This document shows positions 6,684 through 15,473 of a stretch of 64,000 nt of DNA, piece after piece. Within the stretch, counting starts at the first letter, position 1. Every line of letters starts with the position of its first letter. The position numbers and the translations under genes were made by a program. This DNA is from CAMLIZ01 sp966212505 (GTDB lineage: Bacteria; Pseudomonadota; Gammaproteobacteria; Burkholderiales; Burkholderiaceae_C): positions 62,001 to 126,000 of the forward strand of contig CBIHRS010000003.1 in assembly GCA_966212505.1 (NCBI GenBank), written 5' to 3'. A model generated the notes under the pieces. That model had not been told where the DNA came from. It did not search any database and saw only the letters and a program-made list of their open reading frames with translations.

Positions 6684-7703
6684 TTACTGCCGCGTCGGCC
6701 CGTGCGCTCCGCTCGCGATGTCCTCCGCATAGTGGCAAGCCACCTCCGTCCCCTCCACCGCGCGCAGCACCGGCACCTCGGCGCTGCAGCGCTCGGTCGC
6801 AAACGGGCAGCGCTTGTGGAAGGTGCAGCCCGAGGGCGGGTTCAGCGGCGACGGCAGCTCACCCACGATCTTGATCTTGGCGCGGCGGCTGGCGTCGATG
6901 CTGGGCGTGGCCGAGAGCAGGGCCTTGGTGTAGGGGTGCAGCGGCTGCGCGAACAGGCGTGCCTTGGGTGCCGACTCGACCACGCGGCCCAGGTACATCA
7001 CCATCACCCGGTCGGCGATGTGCTCCACCACGCTCAGGTTGTGCGAGATGAACACGTAGGCGATGCCGGTGCGTTCCTGCAGGTCCATGAAGAGGTTCAG
7101 GATCTGCGCCTGGATCGACACGTCGAGCGCCGAGGTGGGTTCATCCGCCACCAGCAGCTTGGGCTGCAGCATCATCGCCCGCGCGATCGCGATGCGCTGA
7201 CGCTGGCCGCCGGAGAACATGTGCGGGTAGCGCTGCGCATGCTCGGGCCGCAGGCCCACCTGCTGCAGCATCGCGCCGATGCGCTCGCGCCGCTCGGGTG
7301 CGCTCATCGGCGTGTTGAGCAGCAGCGGCTCCTCGAGCATCTGCGTGATGCGCTTGCGCGGGTTGAGCGAGGCATAAGGGTTCTGGAACACCATCTGCAC
7401 GCGCTTGCGCAAGGCTTTGGCCTGCGCGGCGCTGGCGGCGGTGGCGTCCATGCCGTCGAGCATCAGGCTGCCGCCGGTGGGCTTCTCGGTCAGCGTGAGC
7501 GCGCGCGCCAGGGTGGACTTGCCGCAGCCCGATTCGCCCACCACCGCCAGTGTCTGGCCGGGGTTGACGCTGAAGCTCACGCCGTTGAGCGCCTTCACGG
7601 TGGCGTGCGGCTTGAACATGCCTCGCGACACGTTGTAGTGGCGCGAGAGGTCGCGCGCTTCCAGCAGCGGCGCGGTCGAGGAGGAAACAGCAGCGAGGGT
7701 CAT
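6684..7703 (-). CDS. dppF: Dipeptide ABC transporter ATPase DppF
   Basis: Cytoplasmic ATPase that powers dipeptide import with DppD. It has 339 residues: Walker A GESGCGKST (about 56-64), signature FSGGQRQRIAIARA, Walker B LLVADEPTSALD, and the oligopeptide-type C-terminal Cys motif around C-T-F-H-K-R-C-P-F-A. Last gene of the dpp operon; its ATG overlaps the end of dppD by four bases. It converges on the rtcB remnant. The family assignment is firm; dipeptide rather than oligopeptide specificity is inferred from the operon's DppA. Confidence 0.93.
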   Translation of the reverse strand: MTLAAVSSSTAPLLEARDLSRHYNVSRGMFKPHATVKALNGVSFSVNPGQTLAVVGESGCGKSTLARALTLTEKPTGGSLMLDGMDATAASAAQAKALRKRVQMVFQNPYASLNPRKRITQMLEEPLLLNTPMSAPERRERIGAMLQQVGLRPEHAQRYPHMFSGGQRQRIAIARAMMLQPKLLVADEPTSALDVSIQAQILNLFMDLQERTGIAYVFISHNLSVVEHIADRVMVMYLGRVVESAPKARLFAQPLHPYTKALLSATPSIDASRRAKIKIVGELPSPLNPPSGCTFHKRCPFATERCSAEVPVLRAVEGTEVACHYAEDIASGAHGPTRQ

Positions 7704-8692
7704 GCCGGGATCTCTTGTTCAGCGGCCACGTTGACGGGGAACAGGCAGCGCGCCTCGCCGCCATCGGGCATGGCCAGCAGGGCGGGATGGGTGCTGCGGC
7801 AGCTGGCCTGCACGCGCGGGCAGCGCGGCGAGAGCAGGCAGCCCTTGGGCCGGTCGTACTGGCCGGGCACCACGCCGGGCAGCGTGGGCAGGCGGCGCGC
7901 GCCGCGGCTGTGTTCGGGGATGGAGGCGAGCAGCGCCGCGGTGTACGGATGGTGCGGCTGCTCGAACAGCGTGGGCACGGTCTGCGTCTCGACCACCTCG
8001 CCGGCATACATCACCGCGATGCGCTTCGCATGCTCGGCCAGCAGCGCGAGGTCGTGCGTGATCAGGATCAGCGCCATGTTCTGCTGGCGCTGCAGGTTGA
8101 CCAGCAGGTCGAGCACCTGGGCCTGGATCGTGACGTCGAGCGCGGTGGTGGGCTCGTCGGCGATCAGCAGCTTGGGGTTGCAGGCGAGCGCCATTGCGAT
8201 CATCACGCGCTGGCTCATGCCGCCCGAGAGCTGGTGCGGATAGGCGTCGAGCCGCGAGGCCGGGTCGGGAATCTCCACCAGCTTCAGCAGCTCGAGCGCG
8301 CGCTCGCGCAGCTGGGCCTTGGTGCCGGGGCGGTGCACCTTCAGCGTCTCGATGATCTGGAAGCCCACGGTGTAGCTGGGGTTCAGGCTGGTCATCGGGT
8401 CCTGGAAGATCATCGCCATGTCGCGGCCGACGATCTTGCGGCGCTCCTTGGGCGCGAGCTTCAGCAGGTCGTGCCCGTCGAAGCGCAGCACGTCGGCCGT
8501 CACGCGGCCGGGCGCATCGATCAGGCCCATCAGCGCCAGCATGCTGACGCTCTTGCCCGAGCCCGATTCGCCGACCACGCCGAGCAGCTCGCCGCGGTCG
8601 AGCGTGATGTCGACGCCCTTCACGGCGGCGAAGGCCTTGCCCACCGGACCGAACTCGACGGTGAGGTTTCTGATTTCGAGGAGGTGGCTCAT
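7700..8692 (-). CDS. dppD: Dipeptide ABC transporter ATPase DppD
   Basis: A 330-residue ATPase partner of DppF: Walker A GESGSGKSV, signature LSGGMSQRVMIAMAL, Walker B LLIADEPTTALD, and the C-terminal Cys-rich oligopeptide-transporter motif (C-L-L-S-P-R-C-P). GGAGG lies close to the ATG at 8692. An intergenic repeat of about 77 bp separates it from dppC. The four-base overlap with dppF suggests translational coupling. Confidence 0.93.
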   Translation of the reverse strand: MSHLLEIRNLTVEFGPVGKAFAAVKGVDITLDRGELLGVVGESGSGKSVSMLALMGLIDAPGRVTADVLRFDGHDLLKLAPKERRKIVGRDMAMIFQDPMTSLNPSYTVGFQIIETLKVHRPGTKAQLRERALELLKLVEIPDPASRLDAYPHQLSGGMSQRVMIAMALACNPKLLIADEPTTALDVTIQAQVLDLLVNLQRQQNMALILITHDLALLAEHAKRIAVMYAGEVVETQTVPTLFEQPHHPYTAALLASIPEHSRGARRLPTLPGVVPGQYDRPKGCLLSPRCPRVQASCRSTHPALLAMPDGGEARCLFPVNVAAEQEIPA

Positions 8693-8696
8693 GGCG

Positions 8697-8773
8697 CCCT
8701 CCGCCGAGCCGCCTCAAGGAGGGCGCCCGCCCCCTCGGGGGGCAGCGAACGAATGTGAGCGTGGGGGTTCGTC
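8697..8773 (-). repeat. Dispersed GC-rich intergenic repeat, copy A (inverted)
   Basis: The minus strand reads CCCCCACGCTC...CTGCCCCCCGAGGGGGCG...CTTGAGGCGGCTCGGCG, the same order of blocks as the near-identical copies at 57028 and 59737 on the plus strand. It has CCCCC/GGGGG hairpin capability and fills the dppC-dppD gap. Such elements are common between genes in Comamonadaceae-type genomes. Confidence 0.7.
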
Positions 8774-9701
8774 ATGACAGCTTCTTCATGCGGGGGTCGA
8801 GCGCATCGCGGAGCCCGTCGCCCATCAGGTTGATCGCGAGCACGGTGGTGAGGATGGCCACGCCGGGGAAGGTGACGACCCAGTTGGCGCGCTCGATGTA
8901 GTCGCGGGCCGAGGCCAGCATCGTGCCCCACTCGGGCGTGGGCGGCTGCGCGCCCAAGCCGAGGAAGCCGAGCGCCGCGGCGGTGAGGATGGCATCGGAG
9001 AAGCCCAGCGTCGCGGTCACGATCACCGGCGCCATGCAGTTGGGCAGCACGGTGTCGAACATCAGCCGCAGCGTGCTCGCGCCGGCCAGGCGCGAAGCCA
9101 CGACGTAGTCCTTCTGCAGCTCCGACATCGCCGAGGCGCGCACCAGCCGCACGTAGTTGGGAATGGCCACGATCGCGATCGCGAACATCGTGTTCAACAG
9201 GCCGGGGCCGAGCACGGCCACCACCGCGATGGCCAGCAGCAGGCTGGGCAGCGCGAGCATCACGTCCATCAGCCGCAGGATCCCGGTGCCCACGCGCGGA
9301 AAGAAGGCCGCGGTGAGCCCGAGCGCAATGCCGGGCAGCATGGCCAGCACCACCGCCACCAGGCCGATCATCAGCGAGAGCCGCGCGCCGTAGAGCAGGC
9401 GCGAGAGCACGTCGCGGCCGATGTCGTCGGTGCCGAGCAGGAACTTGGTGGAGCCGCCCTCGGCCCAGGCCGGCGGCGTGAGCAGCGCATCGCGGTACTG
9501 CTCGATCGGATCGTGCGGCGCCAGCACGCCGGCCAGCAACGCGCACAGCACGATGAACACGAAGAAGATCAGGCCCGCCAGCGCGCCCTTGTTGGCCGCG
9601 AAGCTGCGCAGGAAATCCTGCAGCGACGAGGGCGGTGCGCCGGCCTGCGAGGTTTCTTCGGTGGAGAGCACGGCACTCATCTCGAGGGTCTCACTTTGCA
9701 T
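8772..9701 (-). CDS. dppC: Dipeptide ABC transporter permease DppC
   Basis: Inner-membrane permease, 309 residues. It has an N-terminal cytoplasmic stretch, a first membrane segment at about 40-62, the periplasmic P-H-D-P-I-E-Q-Y region and G-T-D-D-I-G-R-D-V-L-S-R-L signature of the DppC/OppC family, and the EAA-type loop (E-L-Q-K-D-Y-V-V-A-S-R-L-A-G-A) for contact with the ATPases. The ATG at 9701 overlaps dppB by 11 bases; an internal ATG seven codons later is an alternative. Confidence 0.92.
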   Translation of the reverse strand: MQSETLEMSAVLSTEETSQAGAPPSSLQDFLRSFAANKGALAGLIFFVFIVLCALLAGVLAPHDPIEQYRDALLTPPAWAEGGSTKFLLGTDDIGRDVLSRLLYGARLSLMIGLVAVVLAMLPGIALGLTAAFFPRVGTGILRLMDVMLALPSLLLAIAVVAVLGPGLLNTMFAIAIVAIPNYVRLVRASAMSELQKDYVVASRLAGASTLRLMFDTVLPNCMAPVIVTATLGFSDAILTAAALGFLGLGAQPPTPEWGTMLASARDYIERANWVVTFPGVAILTTVLAINLMGDGLRDALDPRMKKLS

Positions 9702-10719
9702 GGCGGATTCGCGGATTGATCAGCCCGTACATCAGGTCGACGAGCAGGTTGACGACGATCACCAGCGTGGCGGTGATCAGGATGCCGCCCTGGACGACCG
9801 GATAGTCGCGGCGGCTGATCGCATCGATCAGCCACTTGCCGACGCCGGGCCAGGAGAAGATGGTCTCGGTGAGCACCGCGCCGCCGAGCAGCGTGCCGAC
9901 CAGCAGGCCGATCACGGTGACCACCGGCACCAGCGCATTGCGCAGCGCGTGCACGAACACCACGCGCGACGGTGCGAGGCCCTTGGCGCGGGCGGTGCGC
10001 ATGTAGTCTTCGCGCAGCACCTCGAGCATCGACGAGCGCGTCATGCGCGCGATCACCGCCAGCGGCACGGTGCCCAGCACGATGGAGGGCAGCACCAGGT
10101 GCGACACCGCCGACTTGAACGCGCCCTCGTCGGGCGACAGCCAGGCGTCGATCAGCATGAAGCCGGTGCGCGGCGCGATGTCGAATTCGAGCGCCATGCG
10201 GCCCGAGACCGGCAGCGCGAACTCCGGCGCCCAGGTGCGCATGCCGACCGAGAAGAACATGATCAGCAGCAGGCCCCACCAGAAGATCGGCATCGAGAAG
10301 CCGGCCAGCGACAGGCCCATCACGCCATGGTCGAGCGGCGAGCCGCGCTTGATCGCCGCGGTGATGCCGGCCAGCAGCCCGGCCACGGTGGCGAACAGCA
10401 TCGCGCACAGCGAGAGCTCCAGCGTGGCGGGGAAGAGCTTGGTGAACTCGCTCCACACCGCCTCGTGGGTGACGAAGGATTCCCCGAGGTCGAGGTGCAC
10501 GGCCTTCCACAGGTAGATGGCGTATTGCTTCCACAGCGGCAGGTCCAGGCCCAGCCGGTGCAGCACCTCGGCATGGAAGGCGGGGTCGAGCCGGCGCTCG
10601 CCCGCCATCACCTGCACCGGGTCGCCCGGGATCAGGTGGATCAGCGAGAAGGCCAGCAGCGTGATGCCGATGAAGGTGGGGATCACCAGCGCCACGCGGC
10701 GCAACAGGAATCCGAACAT
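9691..10719 (-). CDS. dppB: Dipeptide ABC transporter permease DppB
   Basis: Inner-membrane permease, 342 residues, with the classic N terminus (L-L-R-R-V-A-L-V-I-P-T-F-I-G-I-T), the P-G-D-P-V periplasmic motif, at least six membrane segments and the EAA loop (V-L-R-E-D-Y-M-R-T-A-R-A-K-G-L). It pairs with DppC. It begins seven bases after the last of the three extra binding-protein genes, which ties those proteins to this transporter. Confidence 0.93.
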   Translation of the reverse strand: MFGFLLRRVALVIPTFIGITLLAFSLIHLIPGDPVQVMAGERRLDPAFHAEVLHRLGLDLPLWKQYAIYLWKAVHLDLGESFVTHEAVWSEFTKLFPATLELSLCAMLFATVAGLLAGITAAIKRGSPLDHGVMGLSLAGFSMPIFWWGLLLIMFFSVGMRTWAPEFALPVSGRMALEFDIAPRTGFMLIDAWLSPDEGAFKSAVSHLVLPSIVLGTVPLAVIARMTRSSMLEVLREDYMRTARAKGLAPSRVVFVHALRNALVPVVTVIGLLVGTLLGGAVLTETIFSWPGVGKWLIDAISRRDYPVVQGGILITATLVIVVNLLVDLMYGLINPRIRHAK

Positions 10720-10726
10720 GGTGGTC

Positions 10727-12295
10727 TCAGTCGAGTCGGGCTGCGCGGAAGTCGTTGCCTCCGAACAGCGTGGGGATGTAGCCGTGCACCCGCTTGTGCA
10801 CGGCGGTGAGCACGATGCGGTGGGCCAGCGGGATCAGGCCGGTCTCGTCGCGCAGCAGGCGCTGCGCGCGCGTGTAGAGCTCGGTGCGCTTCTTGGGGTC
10901 GGTGGCGGTGCGGGCCTCGGTCAGCAGCCTGTCGAACTCGGCGTTGCACCAGCGCGCCTTGTTGCCGCCGCCTTCCACCGCGGCACAGCTGAGGTTGGGG
11001 GTGAGGAAGTTGTCGGGGTCGCCGTTGTCGGAGAACCAGCTCATGAACGACAGGTCGTGCTCGCCGCGGCCGGTGCGCTTGTAGAGCTCGCCCAGCTCCA
11101 TCAGCTGCACGCGCACCTTGACGCCGATCTTGGCCCAGTCGGCCTGCAATATCTCGGTGGCGCGCTTCACCTCCACGTCGCGCGCGGTGGCAAACAGCAC
11201 CAGCTCGGTACCGTCGTAGCCGCTGGCCTTCACCAGCTGCTTCGCGCGCTCCACGTCGGGCTTGTGCTGCAGGCTGGTGTCGTAGCTCCACATCGCCGGC
11301 GGCAGGAAGCTGCCGGCCGGCAGCGCGGAGCCGCTGTAGACCGATTGCGCGAAGGTGTTGCGGTCGGTGGCGAGCGACAGCGCTTCGCGGAAGCGCTTGT
11401 CCGACAGGAACTTGTGCTGGCTGTTCGGTGCGACGTAGGTGGTGGTCAGCGGCTTGCCGCGCACGATCTCCACCTGCGTGTCGCCCTTGAAGGACTGCGC
11501 CGCATCGCCCGAGAGGTGCATCGCCACCAGGCATTCGCCGGCCTTCACGCGCTGCACGCGCACGGCGGGGTCGGGCGTGATCGCGAAGATCAGCTGGTCG
11601 ATCTTGGGCGCGCCGCCCCAGTAGCCCGTGTGCGCCTGGTAGCGGATCACCGCGTCCTTCTGGTAGCTCTTCAGCGCGAACGGGCCGGTACCCACCGGCT
11701 GGGTGTTCAGCTGCTCGGCCTTGCCGGCCTTCAGCAGCTGCTCGCCGTATTCGGCCGAGTACACGGCGCCCACGGCCGGCACGGTGAGGTCGGCGAGGAA
11801 GGGTGCCTCGGGCCGGGCGAGCGTGATGCGCACGGTGTAGGCATCGACCTTGGCCACGCTCTTCACCAGCGCGGGCAGGCCCATGCCGGTCCAGTAGGCA
11901 TAGCCGTGGCCGGCGGCGGCATGGGCGGGATGCTTGGGGTCGTTGAGCCGGTTGAGCGACCACACCACGTCGTCGGCGTTCATCTCGCGCGTGGGCTTGA
12001 ACCACGCGGTGCTGTGGAACTTGACGCCCTTGCGCAGGTGCAGCGTGTAGACCGTGCCGTCGGGGCTGATCTCCCAGCGCTCGGCCAGGCCGGGGGTGAT
12101 CTCGGTGCTGCCCGAGCGCATCTCGACCAGCGTGTCGTAGAGGGTCAGGCCCGAGGCGTCGTTGGTGGCCAGCGTCTCGTACTGCGCGATGTCGAAGCCT
12201 TCGGGGGCGGCATCGGGGCAGAAGCTGAGCGTGCCGGCGGCCTGCGCGGCACCGCTCAGCGCGAGCGCGGCGGCGAATGAGGCGAGGCGTTTCAT
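10727..12295 (-). CDS. DppA-like peptide-binding protein, paralogue 3
   Basis: Periplasmic family 5 solute-binding protein of 522 residues. A signal peptide ends A-Q-A-A, followed by T-L-S-F-C-P-D-A-A-P-E-G-F-D, the conserved mature N terminus of DppA proteins. The F-K-P-T-R-E-M-N-A-D-D-V segment and the N-G-D-P-D-N-F-L block are present. The ATG at 12295 overlaps the upstream paralogue's stop (ATGA). It lies seven bases before dppB. High similarity to the two genes upstream indicates tandem duplication; its ligand may differ from that of DppA. Confidence 0.88.
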   Translation of the reverse strand: MKRLASFAAALALSGAAQAAGTLSFCPDAAPEGFDIAQYETLATNDASGLTLYDTLVEMRSGSTEITPGLAERWEISPDGTVYTLHLRKGVKFHSTAWFKPTREMNADDVVWSLNRLNDPKHPAHAAAGHGYAYWTGMGLPALVKSVAKVDAYTVRITLARPEAPFLADLTVPAVGAVYSAEYGEQLLKAGKAEQLNTQPVGTGPFALKSYQKDAVIRYQAHTGYWGGAPKIDQLIFAITPDPAVRVQRVKAGECLVAMHLSGDAAQSFKGDTQVEIVRGKPLTTTYVAPNSQHKFLSDKRFREALSLATDRNTFAQSVYSGSALPAGSFLPPAMWSYDTSLQHKPDVERAKQLVKASGYDGTELVLFATARDVEVKRATEILQADWAKIGVKVRVQLMELGELYKRTGRGEHDLSFMSWFSDNGDPDNFLTPNLSCAAVEGGGNKARWCNAEFDRLLTEARTATDPKKRTELYTRAQRLLRDETGLIPLAHRIVLTAVHKRVHGYIPTLFGGNDFRAARLD

Positions 12296-13872
12296 TTCAC
12301 CGACACGTCGCGGAAATCGTTGTGCGTGAACGGGCTCGGGATGTAGCCCTGCACGCGCTTGTTCACCGCGGTCATGTACACCGGGTAGACCATCGGGATC
12401 ACGGCCACCTCGTCGTACACGATGCGCTGGGCCTTGGTGTAGATCTCGATGCGCTTGGCGTGGTCGACCGTCTTGCGGCCGGTGTCGAGCAGCGCATCGA
12501 AGCTCTTGCTGCACCACTGGCTCTTGTTGCCGCCGCCTTCCACCGCCGTGCAGCTCAGGTTGGGCGTGAGGAAGTTGTCGGGGTCGCCGTTGTCGCCGGC
12601 CCAGTTGAGGAAGGTGATGTCGTGCTCGCCCTTGCCGGCGCGCTTGAGCAGCTCGCCCCATTCCATCATCTGCACGCGCACCTTGATGCCGGCGCGCGCC
12701 CAGTCGGACTGCATCAGCTCAGCCGCGCGCTTGCCGTCGATGCTGCCGCCGATGCGGGTGAACAGCGACAGCTCGGTGCCGTCGTAGCCCGAGGCCTTGA
12801 CCAGCGCCTTGGCCTTCTCGAGGTCGTGCTTGTCGGCCAGCGTCTTGTCGTGGCTCCAGATCGGGGGCGGCAGGTAGCTGGCGGCCGGCGTGCCGTTGCC
12901 GCCGTAGATGGCCTGGGTGTAGGTCTTCTTGTCGAGCGCCAGCCACAGCGCTTCGCGGAAGCGCTTGTCCGACAGGAACTTGTGCTTGGTGTTCGGCGCG
13001 ACGAAGGCGGTGAGCAGCGGGTTGCTGCGCACGATCTTCACGTTGGGGTCGTTGTCGAAGGTGCTGACCGTCTCCGGCTTCATGTTGGTGCCCACCAGGC
13101 ACTCGCCGGCCTTCAGCCGCTGGATGCGCACGTTGGGATCGAGCGTGATCGCGAAGATCAGCTTGTCGACCTTGGGCGCGCCGCCCCAGTAGGCCGTGTT
13201 GGCCGTGTAGCGGATGATCGCGTCCTTCTGGTAGCTCTGGAAGATGAACGGGCCGCTGCCGATGGGCTGCGTATTCAGCTGCTCCAGCTTGCCGGCCTTG
13301 ACCAGCTGGTCGCCGTATTCGGCCGAGTACACGGTGCCGATCTCGGCCATGGCCAGGTCGGCGAGGAAGGGCGCCTCGGGCCGCGTCAGCGTGATGCGCA
13401 CGGTGTAGGGGTCGAGCTTCTCCACCGCCTTGATCAGCTGGGACATGCCCATGCCTTCCCAGTACACGTAGCCGTTCTTCGCGGCGCCGTAGGCGGGATG
13501 CTTGCGGTCGTTGACGCGGTTGATCGACCACAGCACGTCGTCGGCATTGAGCTCGCGCGTGGGCTTGAACCACGGCGTGGTGTGGAACTTCACGCCCTTG
13601 CGGATGTGCAGCGTGTACACGGTGCCGTCGGGGTTGATCTCCCATTTCTCGGCCAGGCCGGGCACCACTTCGGTGGTGCCGGGCTTGAAGTGCAGCAGCT
13701 GGTCGTAGATGGTCTTGCCCGAGGCGTCGTGCGTGACCGACGACTCGTACTGCGCCTGGTCGAAGCCGTCGGGCGAGGCTTCGGTGCACACGGTGAGGGT
13801 GCCGGCCGCTTGCGCGCCGGAGATGAGGGCCAGCGCGGCAGCGCCGGCCAGCAGGGTGCGACAGGAGTTCAT
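12292..13872 (-). CDS. DppA-like peptide-binding protein, paralogue 2
   Basis: Periplasmic solute-binding protein of 526 residues from the ATG at 13872 (a longer frame to 13908 has no signal-peptide logic). The signal peptide ends S-G-A-Q-A-A; the mature N terminus is T-L-T-V-C-T-E-A-S-P-D-G-F-D. It keeps the ligand-cleft landmarks of DppA (L-N-A-D-D-V, P-I-G-S-G-P-F, N-G-D-P-D-N-F). It sits between paralogues 1 and 3, with a 4-bp overlap downstream. Probably delivers peptides to DppBCDF. Confidence 0.88.
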   Translation of the reverse strand: MNSCRTLLAGAAALALISGAQAAGTLTVCTEASPDGFDQAQYESSVTHDASGKTIYDQLLHFKPGTTEVVPGLAEKWEINPDGTVYTLHIRKGVKFHTTPWFKPTRELNADDVLWSINRVNDRKHPAYGAAKNGYVYWEGMGMSQLIKAVEKLDPYTVRITLTRPEAPFLADLAMAEIGTVYSAEYGDQLVKAGKLEQLNTQPIGSGPFIFQSYQKDAIIRYTANTAYWGGAPKVDKLIFAITLDPNVRIQRLKAGECLVGTNMKPETVSTFDNDPNVKIVRSNPLLTAFVAPNTKHKFLSDKRFREALWLALDKKTYTQAIYGGNGTPAASYLPPPIWSHDKTLADKHDLEKAKALVKASGYDGTELSLFTRIGGSIDGKRAAELMQSDWARAGIKVRVQMMEWGELLKRAGKGEHDITFLNWAGDNGDPDNFLTPNLSCTAVEGGGNKSQWCSKSFDALLDTGRKTVDHAKRIEIYTKAQRIVYDEVAVIPMVYPVYMTAVNKRVQGYIPSPFTHNDFRDVSVK

Positions 13873-13891
13873 GTTGTTGTGCGTGGGTGCG

Positions 13892-15469
13892 CTAGGGCAC
13901 CGAGACATTGCGGAAATCGAGGTCGGCCTGGGGACTGTGGATGAAGCCCTTGACCTTCTGGTGAACGGCGGTGAAGTACTGCGGATAGGCCATCGGGATC
14001 ACCGGCACCTCGTCGTAGACCAGGCGCTGTGCCTTCACATAGAGTTCGGCGCGGCGCCGAGGTTCCTGCTCCTTGCGCGCGGCATCGACCAGCGCGTCGA
14101 ACTCCTTGTGGCACCACTGGCTCTTGTTGCCGCCTGCCGCGATGGACGAGCAGCTGAGGTTGGGCGACAGGAAGCCATCCGGGTCGCCGCTGTTGGCCCA
14201 GCCGAGGAAGGTGATGTCGTGCTCGCCCTGGCCGCTGCGCTTGAGCATCTCGCCCCATTCCATCATCTGGATGCGGGTCTTGATGCCCACGCGCGCCCAG
14301 TCGGCCTGCATCAGCTCGGCGGCACGCCGCCCGTCGAGGCTGCCACCGATGCGGGTGAAGATCACCAGCTCGGCGCCGTCGTAGCCCGAGGCCTTGACCA
14401 GCGCCTTGGCCTTCTCGGGATCGAAGCGGTTGGGCAGGCTCTTGTCGTGGCTCCACTGCGCCGGCGGCAGGAAGCTCTCGGCCGCCTGGGCATGGCCGCC
14501 GTACACGCTGCGGACGAAGTTGGCCTTGTCGAAGGCCATCGCCATCGCGAGGCGGAAGCGCTTGTCCGACAGGTACTTCTTCTGCGTGTTCAGCACGATG
14601 TAGTGCGTGAGCAGCGTCGGCCCGCCCACCAGGTTGACCGCCGAGCCCTCGAAGGCGCCAAGCGATTCCACCTTGATGTTCGAACCCACCAGGCATTCGC
14701 CGGCCTTCAGGCGCTGGATGCGCACCTGCGGATCGGGCGTGATGGCGATCACCAGCTGGTCGAGCGGCTGGCGGCCGCGCCAGTACTGCGGGTGCGCCTC
14801 GTAGCGGATCACCGCATCCTTCTGGTAGCTCTTGAACACGAACGGGCCGGTGCCCACCGGCTGGGTGTTGATCTGCTCCAGCTTGCCGCTCTTCAGCAGC
14901 TGCGCGCCGTATTCGGCCGAGTACACCGAGCCGGTGAACGGCTGCTGCAGGTAGGCGAACAGCGGCGCGGCCGGGCGCGTGAGCGTCAGCCGCACCGCGT
15001 AGTCGTCGAGCTTGTCGATCGCCTTCACGTCGTCGGCCAGGCCGTAGGCGCTCCACATGCCGAAGCCGTTCTTGGCCATCGCCTTCCACGGGCTCTTCGG
15101 ATCGGCCTGACGCTGCAAGGAGAACACGACATCGTCGGCGTTCATCTCGCGCGTGGGTTTGAACCACGACGTGGTGTGGAACTTCACGCCCTTGCGCAGG
15201 TGCAGCGTGACCTGCAGCCCGTCGGGGCTGACTTCCCAGCGCTCGGCGAGGCTGGGCACGATCTCGGTGGTGCCGCGCTTCAGCGCGAACAGCTGGTCGT
15301 AGATCGTCTTGCCCGCGGCGTCGTGCGTCACCGCGGTTTCCGATTGCGCGATGTCGAAGCCGTCGGGCGAGGCTTCGGTGCACACCGTGAGCGTGCCGGC
15401 GGCGTGCGCGCAGGCGCACACCGCCAGCGCCGCCGCGGCCGGCAGGTGGCGGGTCCAACGGCCCTTCAT
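13892..15469 (-). CDS. DppA-like peptide-binding protein, paralogue 1
   Basis: Periplasmic solute-binding protein of 525 residues: signal peptide to about residue 24, then T-L-T-V-C-T-E-A-S-P-D-G-F-D-I. It is the most diverged of the three extra copies; for example the usual D-N-G-D-P-D-N-F block reads N-S-G-D-P-D-G-F, and L-A-D-L is replaced by F-A-Y-L. It starts only four bases after the M13 peptidase gene ends, so the two are very likely co-translated. Confidence 0.87.
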   Translation of the reverse strand: MKGRWTRHLPAAAALAVCACAHAAGTLTVCTEASPDGFDIAQSETAVTHDAAGKTIYDQLFALKRGTTEIVPSLAERWEVSPDGLQVTLHLRKGVKFHTTSWFKPTREMNADDVVFSLQRQADPKSPWKAMAKNGFGMWSAYGLADDVKAIDKLDDYAVRLTLTRPAAPLFAYLQQPFTGSVYSAEYGAQLLKSGKLEQINTQPVGTGPFVFKSYQKDAVIRYEAHPQYWRGRQPLDQLVIAITPDPQVRIQRLKAGECLVGSNIKVESLGAFEGSAVNLVGGPTLLTHYIVLNTQKKYLSDKRFRLAMAMAFDKANFVRSVYGGHAQAAESFLPPAQWSHDKSLPNRFDPEKAKALVKASGYDGAELVIFTRIGGSLDGRRAAELMQADWARVGIKTRIQMMEWGEMLKRSGQGEHDITFLGWANSGDPDGFLSPNLSCSSIAAGGNKSQWCHKEFDALVDAARKEQEPRRRAELYVKAQRLVYDEVPVIPMAYPQYFTAVHQKVKGFIHSPQADLDFRNVSVP

Positions 15470-15473
15470 GGCA